A program made the translations under genes and the position numbers. The notes under the pieces were generated by a model that saw nothing but the letters and a program-made list of their open reading frames with translations, was not told the DNA's origin and did no database searches. Positions 53,566 through 61,912 of a stretch of 64,000 nucleotides of DNA are shown one piece after another. The stretch comes from Blastomonas sp. AAP53 (GTDB taxonomy: Bacteria > Pseudomonadota > Alphaproteobacteria > Sphingomonadales > Sphingomonadaceae). The stretch is from the NCBI RefSeq assembly GCF_000331245.1, contig NZ_ANFZ01000005.1:21987-85986 (forward strand). Direction: 5' to 3'. Position 1 is the first letter of the stretch. Each line of letters begins with the position of its first letter.

Positions 53566-54567
53566 TCAACCGCCAGCAAAGATGCGGCGGCACATCGCCT
53601 GATGGGCCTCGACCTGCTCGAAGCCGTCGTCGGGCATATAGGCATGGCCTTCCCACTCGCTGACAAGCGTGCCGGTGAACCCGCCGTCGCGGAACAGCGG
53701 CAGGATGGTCTCGTAATCGATCGCTTCCTCGCGACCGTCCGCGTCCATGCCATAGAACTTGCCGTGGATGTGGATCGTGCGATCGACCAGCGCCGCCCAG
53801 CTCTTGGGGTCGTTGTGCGAGAGGATGAAGAAGGCCAGGCTTGCCGCCTGAATGTGCACCGGGGCGTGGCCGTCCGCCAGCGCCCATTCGCGCAGGCGCC
53901 CTGCCTTCTCGTGGCTCATGCCGGGCTCCAGCCAGACTTCCTTGAGCTTGTCGATCAGGCTTTCGCGCGCGCCGGCTGCCCGCGCGGCATTGAGCATCGA
54001 TTCAGGAATGCGGCTGGCGGTGCCACCGAAATCGGGAATCCAGCCCAGATACGGGGTGTTCAACTTATCGTACATCTCGCCATAGGCCTGGACCGCGGGG
54101 TGGCCCGCCCACATCGGCGCGTGCACTTCCACACCCATGCGGATGTCGAGTTCCTCGGCATAAGGTGCGATCTGCGGAAGCAATTCGACCGGCAGCGCGA
54201 ACTGATAGCGCACCAAACCAAAGCCCATCTTCTTGGCCGAGCGCAGCTGGCGCTTGTGATATTCGACCAGGGTCGCGTCGTCGATCGGCTGCTGACCGGG
54301 CTTGAGAAAGCGGTCGGAGTTGATTGCGCAGGACGTGGCATTGAGCCCCGCCTCTGCCATCATCACCTTGAACTCTTCGGCGAACTTGTCCGACACGTCG
54401 GGAAATTCACGGAAGTTCTGGAAGCCGATGATCTCGATGTTCGGGCCCATGCCGCGCCGGGCGACCTCCTTGAGCAGGCCGTCGAGCTCGAACTTGCGGT
54501 TCAGCCAGGCGTTGGTGAACGAATACAGGGTGACGCCCGTCTGCGGGCCGGTGCTGGTGCTGGTCAT
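53566..54567 (-). CDS. C-glycoside deglycosidase alpha-subunit-like TIM barrel, copy 2
   Basis: The 333-residue TIM barrel has the same ligand set as copy 1: Glu147 (GVEVHAP), Asp179 (IPDFGGTAS), His268 (IHIHGKFYG) and Glu304 (SEWEGHAY). Apart from these blocks the two copies are divergent, so they probably cleave different aglycones. ATG at 54567 follows GAAGGA. It lies 13 bases after the DUF6379 gene, in the reverse order to copy 1 (beta first here). Confidence 0.84.
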   Translation of the reverse strand: MTSTSTGPQTGVTLYSFTNAWLNRKFELDGLLKEVARRGMGPNIEIIGFQNFREFPDVSDKFAEEFKVMMAEAGLNATSCAINSDRFLKPGQQPIDDATLVEYHKRQLRSAKKMGFGLVRYQFALPVELLPQIAPYAEELDIRMGVEVHAPMWAGHPAVQAYGEMYDKLNTPYLGWIPDFGGTASRIPESMLNAARAAGARESLIDKLKEVWLEPGMSHEKAGRLREWALADGHAPVHIQAASLAFFILSHNDPKSWAALVDRTIHIHGKFYGMDADGREEAIDYETILPLFRDGGFTGTLVSEWEGHAYMPDDGFEQVEAHQAMCRRIFAGG

Positions 54568-54580
54568 GTCAAAAAGTCCT

Positions 54581-54961
54581 TCAGGCGACGCGCAGCGTTT
54601 CGGTCTGCGCATTGGCGCGCTTCATTCCGGGGATGTAGGGCGGGCTGATGAACATGCTCAGCGACACCTCATGCGCGCTTCCGGGCGTCGCCGTCTGACC
54701 GGGAATATGGAGAAAGGCGCTGTCGCGCACGAACCAGAACGCGTTGGTCTGCTCGCCCAGTTCTGCCAGCGGCCAGACCGCACCATCGAATTCAACCCTG
54801 GCATTGGACAGATCGACCGATTGCCCGTCGATGCAGACCTTTTCGATCTCGACGATGGAAAACGGCAACGACCGGTACCACGGCAGGCGCATCGCCAGGC
54901 GCAGGCCATCGCCACTGGCGCTCAGGCCTTCCTCCCCGATTATACGTTCCACCGGCAGCAT
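54581..54961 (-). CDS. DUF6379 protein, C-glycoside deglycosidase beta-subunit-like, copy 2
   Basis: The 126-residue protein shows the family phrase RLPWYRSLPFSIVEIEKVCI near residues 25-44, followed by DGQSVDLSN. A C-terminal block with VSLSMFISPPYIPGM matches the RISYLPM region of copy 1. It is the first gene of a two-gene unit with the alpha-type subunit and lies 16 bases downstream of the perfect operator h. The alpha-beta order is inverted relative to copy 1, which argues against a simple tandem duplication. Confidence 0.83.
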   Translation of the reverse strand: MLPVERIIGEEGLSASGDGLRLAMRLPWYRSLPFSIVEIEKVCIDGQSVDLSNARVEFDGAVWPLAELGEQTNAFWFVRDSAFLHIPGQTATPGSAHEVSLSMFISPPYIPGMKRANAQTETLRVA

Positions 54962-54977
54962 CGCTCTCTCCCTCGTT

Positions 54978-54999
54978 AATTAGAATGTTGTTTCTAATT
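54978..54999. promoter_or_regulatory. Cluster C operator, site h (perfect palindrome)
   Basis: The site is AATTAGAA-TGTTGT-TTCTAATT, with perfect eight-base arms. A minus-strand promoter TTGACC-N17-TAGAAA (-35 at 55014-55019) places its -10 (54991-54996) inside the right arm. It controls the beta/alpha unit and is the reference site for the set. Confidence 0.72.
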
Positions 55000-55036
55000 G
55001 CTGCTTGACAGGCGGTCAAGCGTGGTGTTGAAAAAA

Positions 55037-55054
55037 TAGGAACTACCGTTCTAG
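55037..55054. promoter_or_regulatory. Cluster C operator, site i
   Basis: The site is TAGGAA-CTACCG-TTCTAG (9 of 12), 29-46 bases upstream of the GMC oxidoreductase. A plus-strand TTGACA at 55005-55010 lies head to head with the minus-strand TTGACC of site h, three bases apart. Confidence 0.58.
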
Positions 55055-55082
55055 ATTTGACGCTCGCGTCGGGGAGAGGGGC

Positions 55083-56699
55083 TTGGCCCAGTTTGACTAT
55101 ATCATCGTGGGCGCGGGCTCATCGGGATGCGTTCTTGCCAATCGCCTGAGCGCAGATCCGCGCCATCAGGTGCTGCTGATCGAAGACGGCGGGCGCAACG
55201 ACCATCCGTTCATCCTGATGGCCGGTGGCTTCGTGAAGATCATGGGAAACCCTGCCTATTTCCGCGCCTTTCCGGTCGCGCAACAGCCCGGCCGCCGCAA
55301 GGAAATGCACGCCTATGGCCGCGGACTCGGTGGATCGTCAGCCATCAACGGAACCTGGTACCTGCCAGGCATGCCTGCCGATTTCGATGGCTGGGCCGCC
55401 AACGGCCTGACCGGATGGGGCTGGGAGGAAATGTCCCGGTGCATCACGCGGTTCGAGAACTACCGGGCCCCCGGCGCGCACCCGGGCCGTGGCCGGAACG
55501 GCGAGCAGCAGATCACGCCTTCCGATTACAAGGGCCCGGTGTTCGATGCGCTGGTCGGCGCGTTCGAGCAGGGCGGCATGCCCTGGGTCTCGGACATTAC
55601 CGCGCCTGGAATCACTGGCGCTGGCCGCTCCCAATATACGGTCGACCGCGCCGGGCAGCGCCAGTCGACCTTTGAGGCGTTCGTCGAGCCGATCCGGCAT
55701 CGCGGCAATCTGACGGTCATTCATCCGGTCGCAGTCTCGCGGCTGATCCTGGACGGCGCGCGCGTCACCGGCGTGATGTGTGAACGCGATGGCGTGGAGG
55801 AAACGCATCATGCAGGCGAGGTCATCGTCAGCGCGGGCGTCTATGGATCGCCGCAATTGCTCCAGCTGTCGGGAATCGGGCCCGGCGCAGAGCTTCAGCG
55901 GCTCGGCATCCCGGTGGCGCACGAACTCGCGGCGGTGGGCCAGAACTTCGCCGACCACCAGAAGATGGGCGTGTCGTTCGATCTGCACAACAATCCGGGC
56001 AACAACCGCGAGTTTCTGGGCTGGCGGCTGTATCGCAATGCGATCCGCTATTTCCTCACCCGCACCGGCCCGCTCGCGCGCGTCGGCATGCCTGTTACCG
56101 GCCTGATCTCGACCGAGGGCCACGATCACTGGCCTGAGTTCCAGGTTGCAGCAGCCCCCTTTGCGATGCGAACCATCAACGAGATGGCCGAACGCCCCGG
56201 CAGCCCGCTGACCGACCGTCCGGGCCTGACCTTCTCAGGCTATCACCTGCGCCCCAGAAGCCGCGGCACCGTCACCCTCACCTCGCCCAACCATCGCGAT
56301 GCGCCCGAGGTCGACCCCAGGATGTGGAGCGACCCCTATGATCAGCACAAGGCGATGGAGCTGTTCCACCTGTTCCGCAAACTGGCCGCGATGCCCGCGC
56401 TGGCGCCCTATATTGGCGCCGAGCGCATGCCGGGCGCCAACGTGCAGGACGAAGGGGCTTTGGTCGCTGAAGTGCGCAAGATGACCGAATGCGGGCTGCA
56501 CGGCACCGGCACCTGCACGATGGGGACGGACGCCGCCGTGTCGGTGGTCGATGCGCGTTGCCGCGTCCATGGCCTCGCCGGCCTGCGCGTGGTCGACTGC
56601 TCGATCATGCCGACGCCGGTATCGGGCAACACCAATGGCCCGGCCATCGCGGTGGCGGAGCGTGCTGCCGAGCTGATCCTGGAAGACGCGCGCAGATAG
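55083..56699 (+). CDS. GMC-family oxidoreductase (choline-dehydrogenase/C-glycoside-oxidase branch)
   Basis: The 538-residue flavoprotein opens with FDYIIVGAGSSGCVLANRL and has YGRGLGGSSAINGTWYLPG near residues 78-96 and the active-site pair His473 (GLHGTGTCTMG) and Asn518 (GNTNGPAIAVAE). Unlike the enzyme at 37707 it has no small-subunit partner. It starts at the rare codon TTG (55083) after GGGGAGAGG; no other start keeps the FAD motif. FAD-dependent GMC enzymes in C-glycoside pathways oxidise the sugar C3 position, which is required before C-C cleavage. Its divergence from the beta/alpha unit supports that role. Confidence 0.87.
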   Translation: MAQFDYIIVGAGSSGCVLANRLSADPRHQVLLIEDGGRNDHPFILMAGGFVKIMGNPAYFRAFPVAQQPGRRKEMHAYGRGLGGSSAINGTWYLPGMPADFDGWAANGLTGWGWEEMSRCITRFENYRAPGAHPGRGRNGEQQITPSDYKGPVFDALVGAFEQGGMPWVSDITAPGITGAGRSQYTVDRAGQRQSTFEAFVEPIRHRGNLTVIHPVAVSRLILDGARVTGVMCERDGVEETHHAGEVIVSAGVYGSPQLLQLSGIGPGAELQRLGIPVAHELAAVGQNFADHQKMGVSFDLHNNPGNNREFLGWRLYRNAIRYFLTRTGPLARVGMPVTGLISTEGHDHWPEFQVAAAPFAMRTINEMAERPGSPLTDRPGLTFSGYHLRPRSRGTVTLTSPNHRDAPEVDPRMWSDPYDQHKAMELFHLFRKLAAMPALAPYIGAERMPGANVQDEGALVAEVRKMTECGLHGTGTCTMGTDAAVSVVDARCRVHGLAGLRVVDCSIMPTPVSGNTNGPAIAVAERAAELILEDARR

Positions 56700-56719
56700 C
56701 TGGCCCTTTCGCGCCGCAG

Positions 56720-57030
56720 GTCGAGAGCCTCTCGGCGATCGGCACAAAGGCTGGGACACCGACCTGGTCCCGAGTTCGGTGGAAGGCCTCACGCTGGCGA
56801 TGCTCTAGGTGCTGCGCGCCGCTGCGATCATCAAGGATGGCACGCAGGAGAGCCTGTGCGCCGAACGCTAGGCCGGGTGGCAGGGTGAACTGGGACCGAT
56901 GATCCATGCCCCCGCCACCACGCTTGCGCAGATCGCCGACCGCGCCGTCTCCGCCAACAGTGCCCCTGCCCTTGGCTCGGGCCGTCAGGAATATCGCGAA
57001 AACCTGGTCAACCGCATCATCGATCAATGA
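56720..57030 (+). pseudogene. xylA: Decayed xylose isomerase gene fragment
   Basis: One plus-strand frame ending at TGA 57028-57030 reads GDRHKGWDTDLVP and VEGLTLAML, and then a TAG stop at 56806-56808. It continues AAAIIKDGTQESLCAER, hits a second TAG where tyrosine is expected before AGWQ, and then gives SGRQEYRENLVNRIIDQ. These blocks match the C-terminal order of xylose isomerase (GWDTD, ERYAGW, SGRQEYxENLVN), with about 45 residues missing between the first two. Two in-frame stops and the deletion show it is dead. It fills most of the 416-base gap between the GMC gene and the LysR gene; the rest (57031-57115) shows nothing. Confidence 0.8.
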
Positions 57031-57115
57031 TAGTGCGGTCCGCTGCCGACACGATATTGCCCCCCCTGTCAAATCCGCAGGCGCAGGCGGTTTGGCAAAC
57101 TGACCTCGACAGCGA

Positions 57116-58018
57116 TCATTGCATTGAGCGCCCGATGTCGCGGGCCAGATCGACAAAGGCCTTGAACGCGGCAGGCGGATTGCGGCGGCTGGGGTAATAG
57201 AGGCACAACGGCGCAAGCGGCGGCGTCCATTCGGGAAGCAGGCGCACCAGCCGCCCTGCGGTGATATCCTCGCCCACATCCGATTCCATGAAGAAGCCGA
57301 TCCCCACCGACGCGAGCACCGCCAGGCGGGCAAGGCTGGCCTCATCAAGCGTGATCGGGCCATCGACATCGACCTGCACAGGCTGCCCCTCATCCTGGAA
57401 ATGCCAGCGGAACAAGGCCCCGTTGGGCAACCGCGTGCGGATGCAGGGATGAGCGCGCAGATCCGCCGGAACACGCGGCAGATCATGATATTCCAGATAG
57501 GCCGGCGTGGCGACGACGGCATATTGACGCGGTGGACCCAACGCGATCGCGATCATGTCCGTGGGCACGAGATGGACGCTTCGCACCCCGAAGTCGAACC
57601 CCTCCGCCACGATATCGACCAGCGCGCCCTCGGTGACCAGATCGATGCGGACGTCAGGGTAGCGCCGCAGGTATTCGAGCACCAAAGGCGCCAGGATCTC
57701 GCGGCCTGCCGTGGCGAAGGTGTTGATGCGCAAGGTGCCCGATGGCGTTTCCTGCTGCGACCGCACGGTATCGAGCGCCCGGTGGATATCCCGCAAGGCC
57801 GGTGCAATCTGCTCGATGAACCGGCGCCCCGCCTCGGTCAGCGCCACGCTGCGCGTGGTCCGGTTGAACAGGCGCACACCCAACCGGCTTTCAAGTCTGG
57901 CGATCGTGTTGCTCAGAGCACTCGTCGACACCCCCAGATCGATCGCCGCCGCCCGGAACGTGCCCCGGCGACCGATGGTCAGCACCGCATCGAAGTCTGC
58001 CAGACTGTAATCACCCAT
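57116..58018 (-). CDS. LysR-family transcriptional regulator
   Basis: The 300-residue protein has the LysR N-terminal helix-turn-helix ([20 protein letters not shown] near residues 23-42, then [18 protein letters not shown]) and a substrate-binding domain. It is divergent from a small NTF2-like gene, the usual target arrangement. Its upstream region carries repeated TCCTGATT half-sites including a perfect palindrome. It does not carry the cluster C operator, so it probably controls only its neighbour and itself. Confidence 0.92.
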   Translation of the reverse strand: MGDYSLADFDAVLTIGRRGTFRAAAIDLGVSTSALSNTIARLESRLGVRLFNRTTRSVALTEAGRRFIEQIAPALRDIHRALDTVRSQQETPSGTLRINTFATAGREILAPLVLEYLRRYPDVRIDLVTEGALVDIVAEGFDFGVRSVHLVPTDMIAIALGPPRQYAVVATPAYLEYHDLPRVPADLRAHPCIRTRLPNGALFRWHFQDEGQPVQVDVDGPITLDEASLARLAVLASVGIGFFMESDVGEDITAGRLVRLLPEWTPPLAPLCLYYPSRRNPPAAFKAFVDLARDIGRSMQ

Positions 58019-58020
58019 TG

Positions 58021-58067
58021 TCCTGATTTCCGAAACGCGATGTCCTGATTTATCCTGATTATCAGGA
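58021..58067. promoter_or_regulatory. LysR-type operator array
   Basis: The half-site TCCTGATT occurs at 58021, 58043 and 58053. The last forms the perfect palindrome TCCTGAT-T-ATCAGGA (58053-58067). Spacings of 22 and 10 bases place the copies on one DNA face. The first copy touches the LysR start, which suggests autorepression. Confidence 0.65.
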
Positions 58068-58124
58068 CAGCGTCAAAGGCTTATATCGGCTAGGAACGAT
58101 GCAAGCCCCCAAGTGGAGACAGAC

Positions 58125-58454
58125 ATGGCCATCAAGCTACCCACCGTGATCGCGGACTATTTCGCAGCAGACAGACATGCAGACGCAGAGGCGATATCAC
58201 GATGCTTCGCGCCTGCCGCCGTCGTCATCGATGAAGGCAAAAGCCATACCGGGCGCGCGGCTATCGCACAGTGGATGGCCAACGCATCCACCCAGTACAG
58301 CTATACCGTCGAGCCGTTCGCCCTGGCGCACGAGGGCGAGCACACGGTGGTCACCAGCCATTTGACCGGCAACTTTCCCGGCAGCCCGGTCGATCTGCGC
58401 TATCGCTTCATGATCGACGGCAACCAGATCACCAGGCTGGAGATCGCGCCTTGA
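58125..58454 (+). CDS. NTF2/SnoaL-like small protein
   Basis: The 109-residue protein has the pattern of the NTF2-like fold: PTVIADYFAADRHADAEAIS, FAPAAVVIDEGKSHTGRAAI, then beta strands ending RFMIDGNQITRLEI. Such proteins are cyclases, isomerases or binding proteins and are often controlled by a divergent LysR. The function is unknown. ATG at 58125 with GGAG six bases before is preferred over GTG at 58113. It converges with the TIM-barrel gene three bases away. Confidence 0.8.
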   Translation: MAIKLPTVIADYFAADRHADAEAISRCFAPAAVVIDEGKSHTGRAAIAQWMANASTQYSYTVEPFALAHEGEHTVVTSHLTGNFPGSPVDLRYRFMIDGNQITRLEIAP

Positions 58455-58457
58455 CGC

Positions 58458-59381
58458 TCAATCGTAGATCGGGCGCAGCTCGTTATCGAGATAATAGCGT
58501 GTCATCGCCATCGAGGCGAGCATGTCGGGCGAGCCATCATATTCGATCGACATCCAGCCCTTGAATTCATGCTGCTTGAGCAGGCGATACAGGCCCTTGA
58601 AGTCCAGCTCGCCCTTCCCCGGCTCCCAGAACCAGCGTGTGCCATCATCAGTGATTTCGGGATCCTGCGAATAGCGGACACTGTCAGGCTGGTTGGCAGA
58701 CGCAGTGTCCTTCAGGTGGAAGGTGCTGATCCGGTCGTGATAGTCGTTGTAGAAGGTCAGCAGGTCTTCGCCCAGAATCGAGATTTGCGCGGTGTCGATG
58801 CAGTAATGCACCAGCTTGGGATCGGTGGATTCGATCAGCTCGCGGTGGTTGGGCAGATTGATCGCGCAGAAAAATTCGTTGTGCAGGCCAATCTTGACGC
58901 CGCGATCGGTCGCATAACGGCCGATCTCGTTCATCACCTTGGCGCATTGCTGCACCTGGTCGCGGCTGAGCGGCCCGGTGCCGAAATAGTTCTGCGTCGG
59001 GCAGGTGTTCATATAGGTGCCGCCGAACCGGACGATCGTATCGACCGCCTCGCGGCCCGAACGCACCGCCTCGTCGAAATGATCCGCTGCGTGCGACGCA
59101 TGCGCGCCGTGGAACATGCCGATCACCTCAACGCCGCGCTCCCTGGCGAACTCGGTAAAGGCCTCGGGCGATCCGAACAGCGGCAGGATGTCAGCCAGAT
59201 CCCAGGGCGCGATCTCGATCCCGTCAAAACCCAGCGCAGACTGGTATTTCAGGATGTTGTCCCAATCGGAATAATAGGCGCTGTTGGTGTTGTCTTCATA
59301 ATAGAACTGGCGGAAATTGTCGATCTTCCGGTAGGGAATCGACTTCCAGTGGCACATGTTGGCATAGCGAATATTCGGCAT
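58458..59381 (-). CDS. Sugar phosphate isomerase/epimerase-like TIM barrel
   Basis: The 307-residue TIM barrel has ligand candidates in IGLHNEFFCAINLPN, YCIDTAQISILG, ISTFHLKDTASANQ and WMSIEYDGSPDM. It opens with IRYANMCHWKSIPYRKIDNF. It is the second gene of a unit with the 318-residue paralogue, 19 bases apart, under operator j. These enzymes usually isomerise or dehydrate keto-sugars; an epimerase, isomerase or lyase step on the released sugar is inferred. Confidence 0.83.
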   Translation of the reverse strand: MPNIRYANMCHWKSIPYRKIDNFRQFYYEDNTNSAYYSDWDNILKYQSALGFDGIEIAPWDLADILPLFGSPEAFTEFARERGVEVIGMFHGAHASHAADHFDEAVRSGREAVDTIVRFGGTYMNTCPTQNYFGTGPLSRDQVQQCAKVMNEIGRYATDRGVKIGLHNEFFCAINLPNHRELIESTDPKLVHYCIDTAQISILGEDLLTFYNDYHDRISTFHLKDTASANQPDSVRYSQDPEITDDGTRWFWEPGKGELDFKGLYRLLKQHEFKGWMSIEYDGSPDMLASMAMTRYYLDNELRPIYD

Positions 59382-59400
59382 TGCGGAGACTCCGTCCGTC

Positions 59401-60357
59401 TTAATTCTGGAGATTGTTGAGCATCACGCGCGTTCTGAGCAGCGCGCGGAAGGGATCGCGCGTCTGGCGGGCGCTGCAGACCAACGGCCCTGAATAGTCC
59501 AGCCTCTCCAGCAGGGCCGCGATCTCGGCCAGATCGACCGATCCGGTGCCCGGATCGCGGAACACCTGCGTCGCCTGGACGTGCGGAAACTCGGGGTTCG
59601 GGCTTTTCCAGACCTCCTGCGTATCGACGAAATCGGTATCGGTGAGATGCACGCAGCCGATCTGGTCGATATGCGCTGCGATAAAGTCGGTCGCCGAAAT
59701 ACCCGCGACGAACAGGCTGGCGGTGTCGACGTCCAGCTTGACGGTGGCGGGCAGCGCATCGAGCAGCGGCAGGATGCGCGGGCCCCCGAACAGGCTCCAG
59801 TATTCGTTGCGCAGCACCAATGTGACGCCCAGCTCTTGCGCCTTTTCCGCCAGCCCGGTCAGCAGCTGCACTGTGCGCTCGGTAAAGGCCGCCTGCTTGC
59901 TTTCCAGATCGGGGTGATATTGCGCGATGCGCCCGTAATAAGGCGACGGGCTGATGGCGAAATACGCCGCGCCCATGTCTGCTGCGTGCCCCAGCGCCTC
60001 ATTGGCGAAATGGCCCGATGCGCCGAAATAGAAATCCAGGTTGTCGTTGCGCATGAACAGGTTGGGATCGAAAGTGACCCCGCTGACCTGGTGGATACCA
60101 CCGGCGCTCAGCGCTGCGCGATATTCGGTCGCGGTACCGTATTTGGTGTTCACGCAATAGCGGTTGAGCGGAACCCCGCTGCGGCCGCCGAACTGCCAGA
60201 CAGGCTCATATGGCATCTCGACCGCCGAAAAGCCCGAGGCAGCAATCAGCGTGTAAAGCTCTTCCCAGAAATAGCGGCTTTCATACCGGTTCCGGTTAGG
60301 CTCCTGATAATGGCGATTGATGAGATCGAGACTGATCGCAAGCGCTTGGGAATTCAT
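59401..60357 (-). CDS. Sugar phosphate isomerase/epimerase-like TIM barrel, divergent paralogue
   Basis: The 318-residue TIM barrel opens NRYESRYFWEELYTLIAASG and has ligand candidates in VTLVLRNEYWSLFGG, VKLDVDTASLFVAG and IGCVHLTDTDFVD. The last ligand position reads CSARQT instead of an acid, so the metal site may be changed. It leads the two-gene unit and starts with ATG at 60357. It may be a regulatory or specialised subunit of the following enzyme rather than an independent isomerase. Confidence 0.78.
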   Translation of the reverse strand: MNSQALAISLDLINRHYQEPNRNRYESRYFWEELYTLIAASGFSAVEMPYEPVWQFGGRSGVPLNRYCVNTKYGTATEYRAALSAGGIHQVSGVTFDPNLFMRNDNLDFYFGASGHFANEALGHAADMGAAYFAISPSPYYGRIAQYHPDLESKQAAFTERTVQLLTGLAEKAQELGVTLVLRNEYWSLFGGPRILPLLDALPATVKLDVDTASLFVAGISATDFIAAHIDQIGCVHLTDTDFVDTQEVWKSPNPEFPHVQATQVFRDPGTGSVDLAEIAALLERLDYSGPLVCSARQTRDPFRALLRTRVMLNNLQN

Positions 60358-60436
60358 GTCTGAAAAAGGCTCCTCGGGCGGCCGCGGTCATAGGCATGCG
60401 ACCTCGGCTTGCGCTTCACGCTGCCGAATTTTCGAA

Positions 60437-60454
60437 TAAGAACCTTCATACTAA
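60437..60454. promoter_or_regulatory. Cluster C operator, site j
   Basis: The site is TAAGAA-CCTTCA-TACTAA (10 of 12), 80-97 bases upstream of the TIM-barrel unit. On the minus strand a TTGACG precedes it. It marks the right end of the operator set; nothing else is recognised between it and 60591. Confidence 0.52.
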
Positions 60455-60591
60455 TATGCGATCGTGTCCGTCAAGCATCCAGATGGAGGACATCGCCGAT
60501 TGCGCCTTTGGGTCGACCAGACCGATTGCAGCGCGCGGCGCATGACGACGGAATGAAGCACTGACTTTTCGCCGCACACCCTCAAGACCAA

Positions 60592-61749
60592 TCAGGCGAT
60601 GCGGTGGGCCTGGAAAAACGCGAACATGGCGCGCGATGCATCGGGGCCGCTGGCATCGGTATAGGTGCCATCGGCGCTGCCGCCCGACCATGCATGGCCC
60701 GCGCCATGGATGGTCCATTGTTCGATCTGGACCGCGCCATCCGCGCTGCTGTTGAGCTCGCGGGTATAGGCCCGTCCTGCAGCCGTTTCGCCGCGCTGGT
60801 GCGTGATCGCCAATGGCGTCTCGATCTGTTCTGCCGCGTTTGCAACGATCTGTGCACTGTTGATCGCGTGCACCTTGCTATCCTGATCGCCATGGAAGGT
60901 GATGACCGGCACGAACCTGCCTTCACGCCTGCGCCCATGCGTCTGCAACGAGCCATTGCGCATGGCTGAGAAGGCCGACATCATGTCTGTCGCAGCACCG
61001 CACGCGAGACCCGAGTGGACACCGATGGCGGCATAGATATCGGGATAGGCCGCACCCAGAATGGCTGCCGCAGCGCCACCGGCAGAGAGGCCTGCGACAT
61101 AGACACGGCTAGCGTCCGTCTCGTGCTCCGCAATGATGGCGCGGGTGAGCGCTGCGATGGCGGCGGGCTCGCCGCTGCCGCGGCGCTGGTCGCCCGGCTT
61201 GAACCAGTTCCAGCACCGCGCGATGTTCGCGGACGCAGGCTGGCTGGGATAGGCCACGACAAACCCGATCTCCTCGGCCAGCAGGTTCATGCCGGTTCCG
61301 CGGGCAAAGTCACATGGCGTTTGCGTGCAACCGTGCATCATCACCACAAGAGGCAAACCGCGTGCCGGTCTTGCAGGCAGGTACAGCCAATAGTCGAGCG
61401 TTCCTTCGCTGCCGCGAAAATGGCGCTCGGTGAAGCTGCCCGCCGCCGATGGGCGCGTTTCGCTGGCTCGCACCGTCTTCGGCTTGACCGCCGGCCTGGA
61501 TTTCCCTGCGATCTTGGGTTTGCGCCCGGTCTTGGGTTTGGGTTTTGTCTTCGGCTCTGGCGCAGCCAAGGCGAAAGGGTTCATGGGCAGAAAGCGGCTC
61601 AAGGCATCGACCATCGCGAAGCTGTCCGTGACATGCGTCATTCCACGCCTTGCCGAACGGGCACTGGTCGCCTGCATCAGCGTGGACTGGATGAGCCGCG
61701 TCGCCGCGCCCAGATGGCCCGCGCGGGTCAGCCGCAGCGCTTTGGCCAT
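60592..61749 (-). CDS. PHB-depolymerase-family esterase
   Basis: The 385-residue protein has an N-terminal basic linker with repeated KP units (about residues 55-80), then an esterase domain. The domain has LPLVVMMHGCTQTPCDFA, the nucleophile elbow VAGLSAGGAAAAI, aspartate in FHGDQDSKVH and histidine in IHGAGHAWSGG. This is the poly(hydroxyalkanoate)-depolymerase/LpqC family of esterases, whose members also include feruloyl and acetyl esterases. ATG at 61749 follows GAGGAGG; no signal peptide is evident. It is not under a cluster C operator, so a link to the glycoside pathway is uncertain. Confidence 0.87.
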   Translation of the reverse strand: MAKALRLTRAGHLGAATRLIQSTLMQATSARSARRGMTHVTDSFAMVDALSRFLPMNPFALAAPEPKTKPKPKTGRKPKIAGKSRPAVKPKTVRASETRPSAAGSFTERHFRGSEGTLDYWLYLPARPARGLPLVVMMHGCTQTPCDFARGTGMNLLAEEIGFVVAYPSQPASANIARCWNWFKPGDQRRGSGEPAAIAALTRAIIAEHETDASRVYVAGLSAGGAAAAILGAAYPDIYAAIGVHSGLACGAATDMMSAFSAMRNGSLQTHGRRREGRFVPVITFHGDQDSKVHAINSAQIVANAAEQIETPLAITHQRGETAAGRAYTRELNSSADGAVQIEQWTIHGAGHAWSGGSADGTYTDASGPDASRAMFAFFQAHRIA

Positions 61750-61912
61750 GGCAGGCCTCCTCTTCGTCATAACGTTCGCACTCATCAATGGGGGAAAGCC
61801 ATGCCCTGTCTTGTCGTCGATCGGGTCGGCCAATGAGATGACGATCCATCGGCAAGAAGGTTGCCGCCAGGTTCCGCATTGCCTCCGCGCAGGCCGTGCG
61901 AAACCTGGGCCG

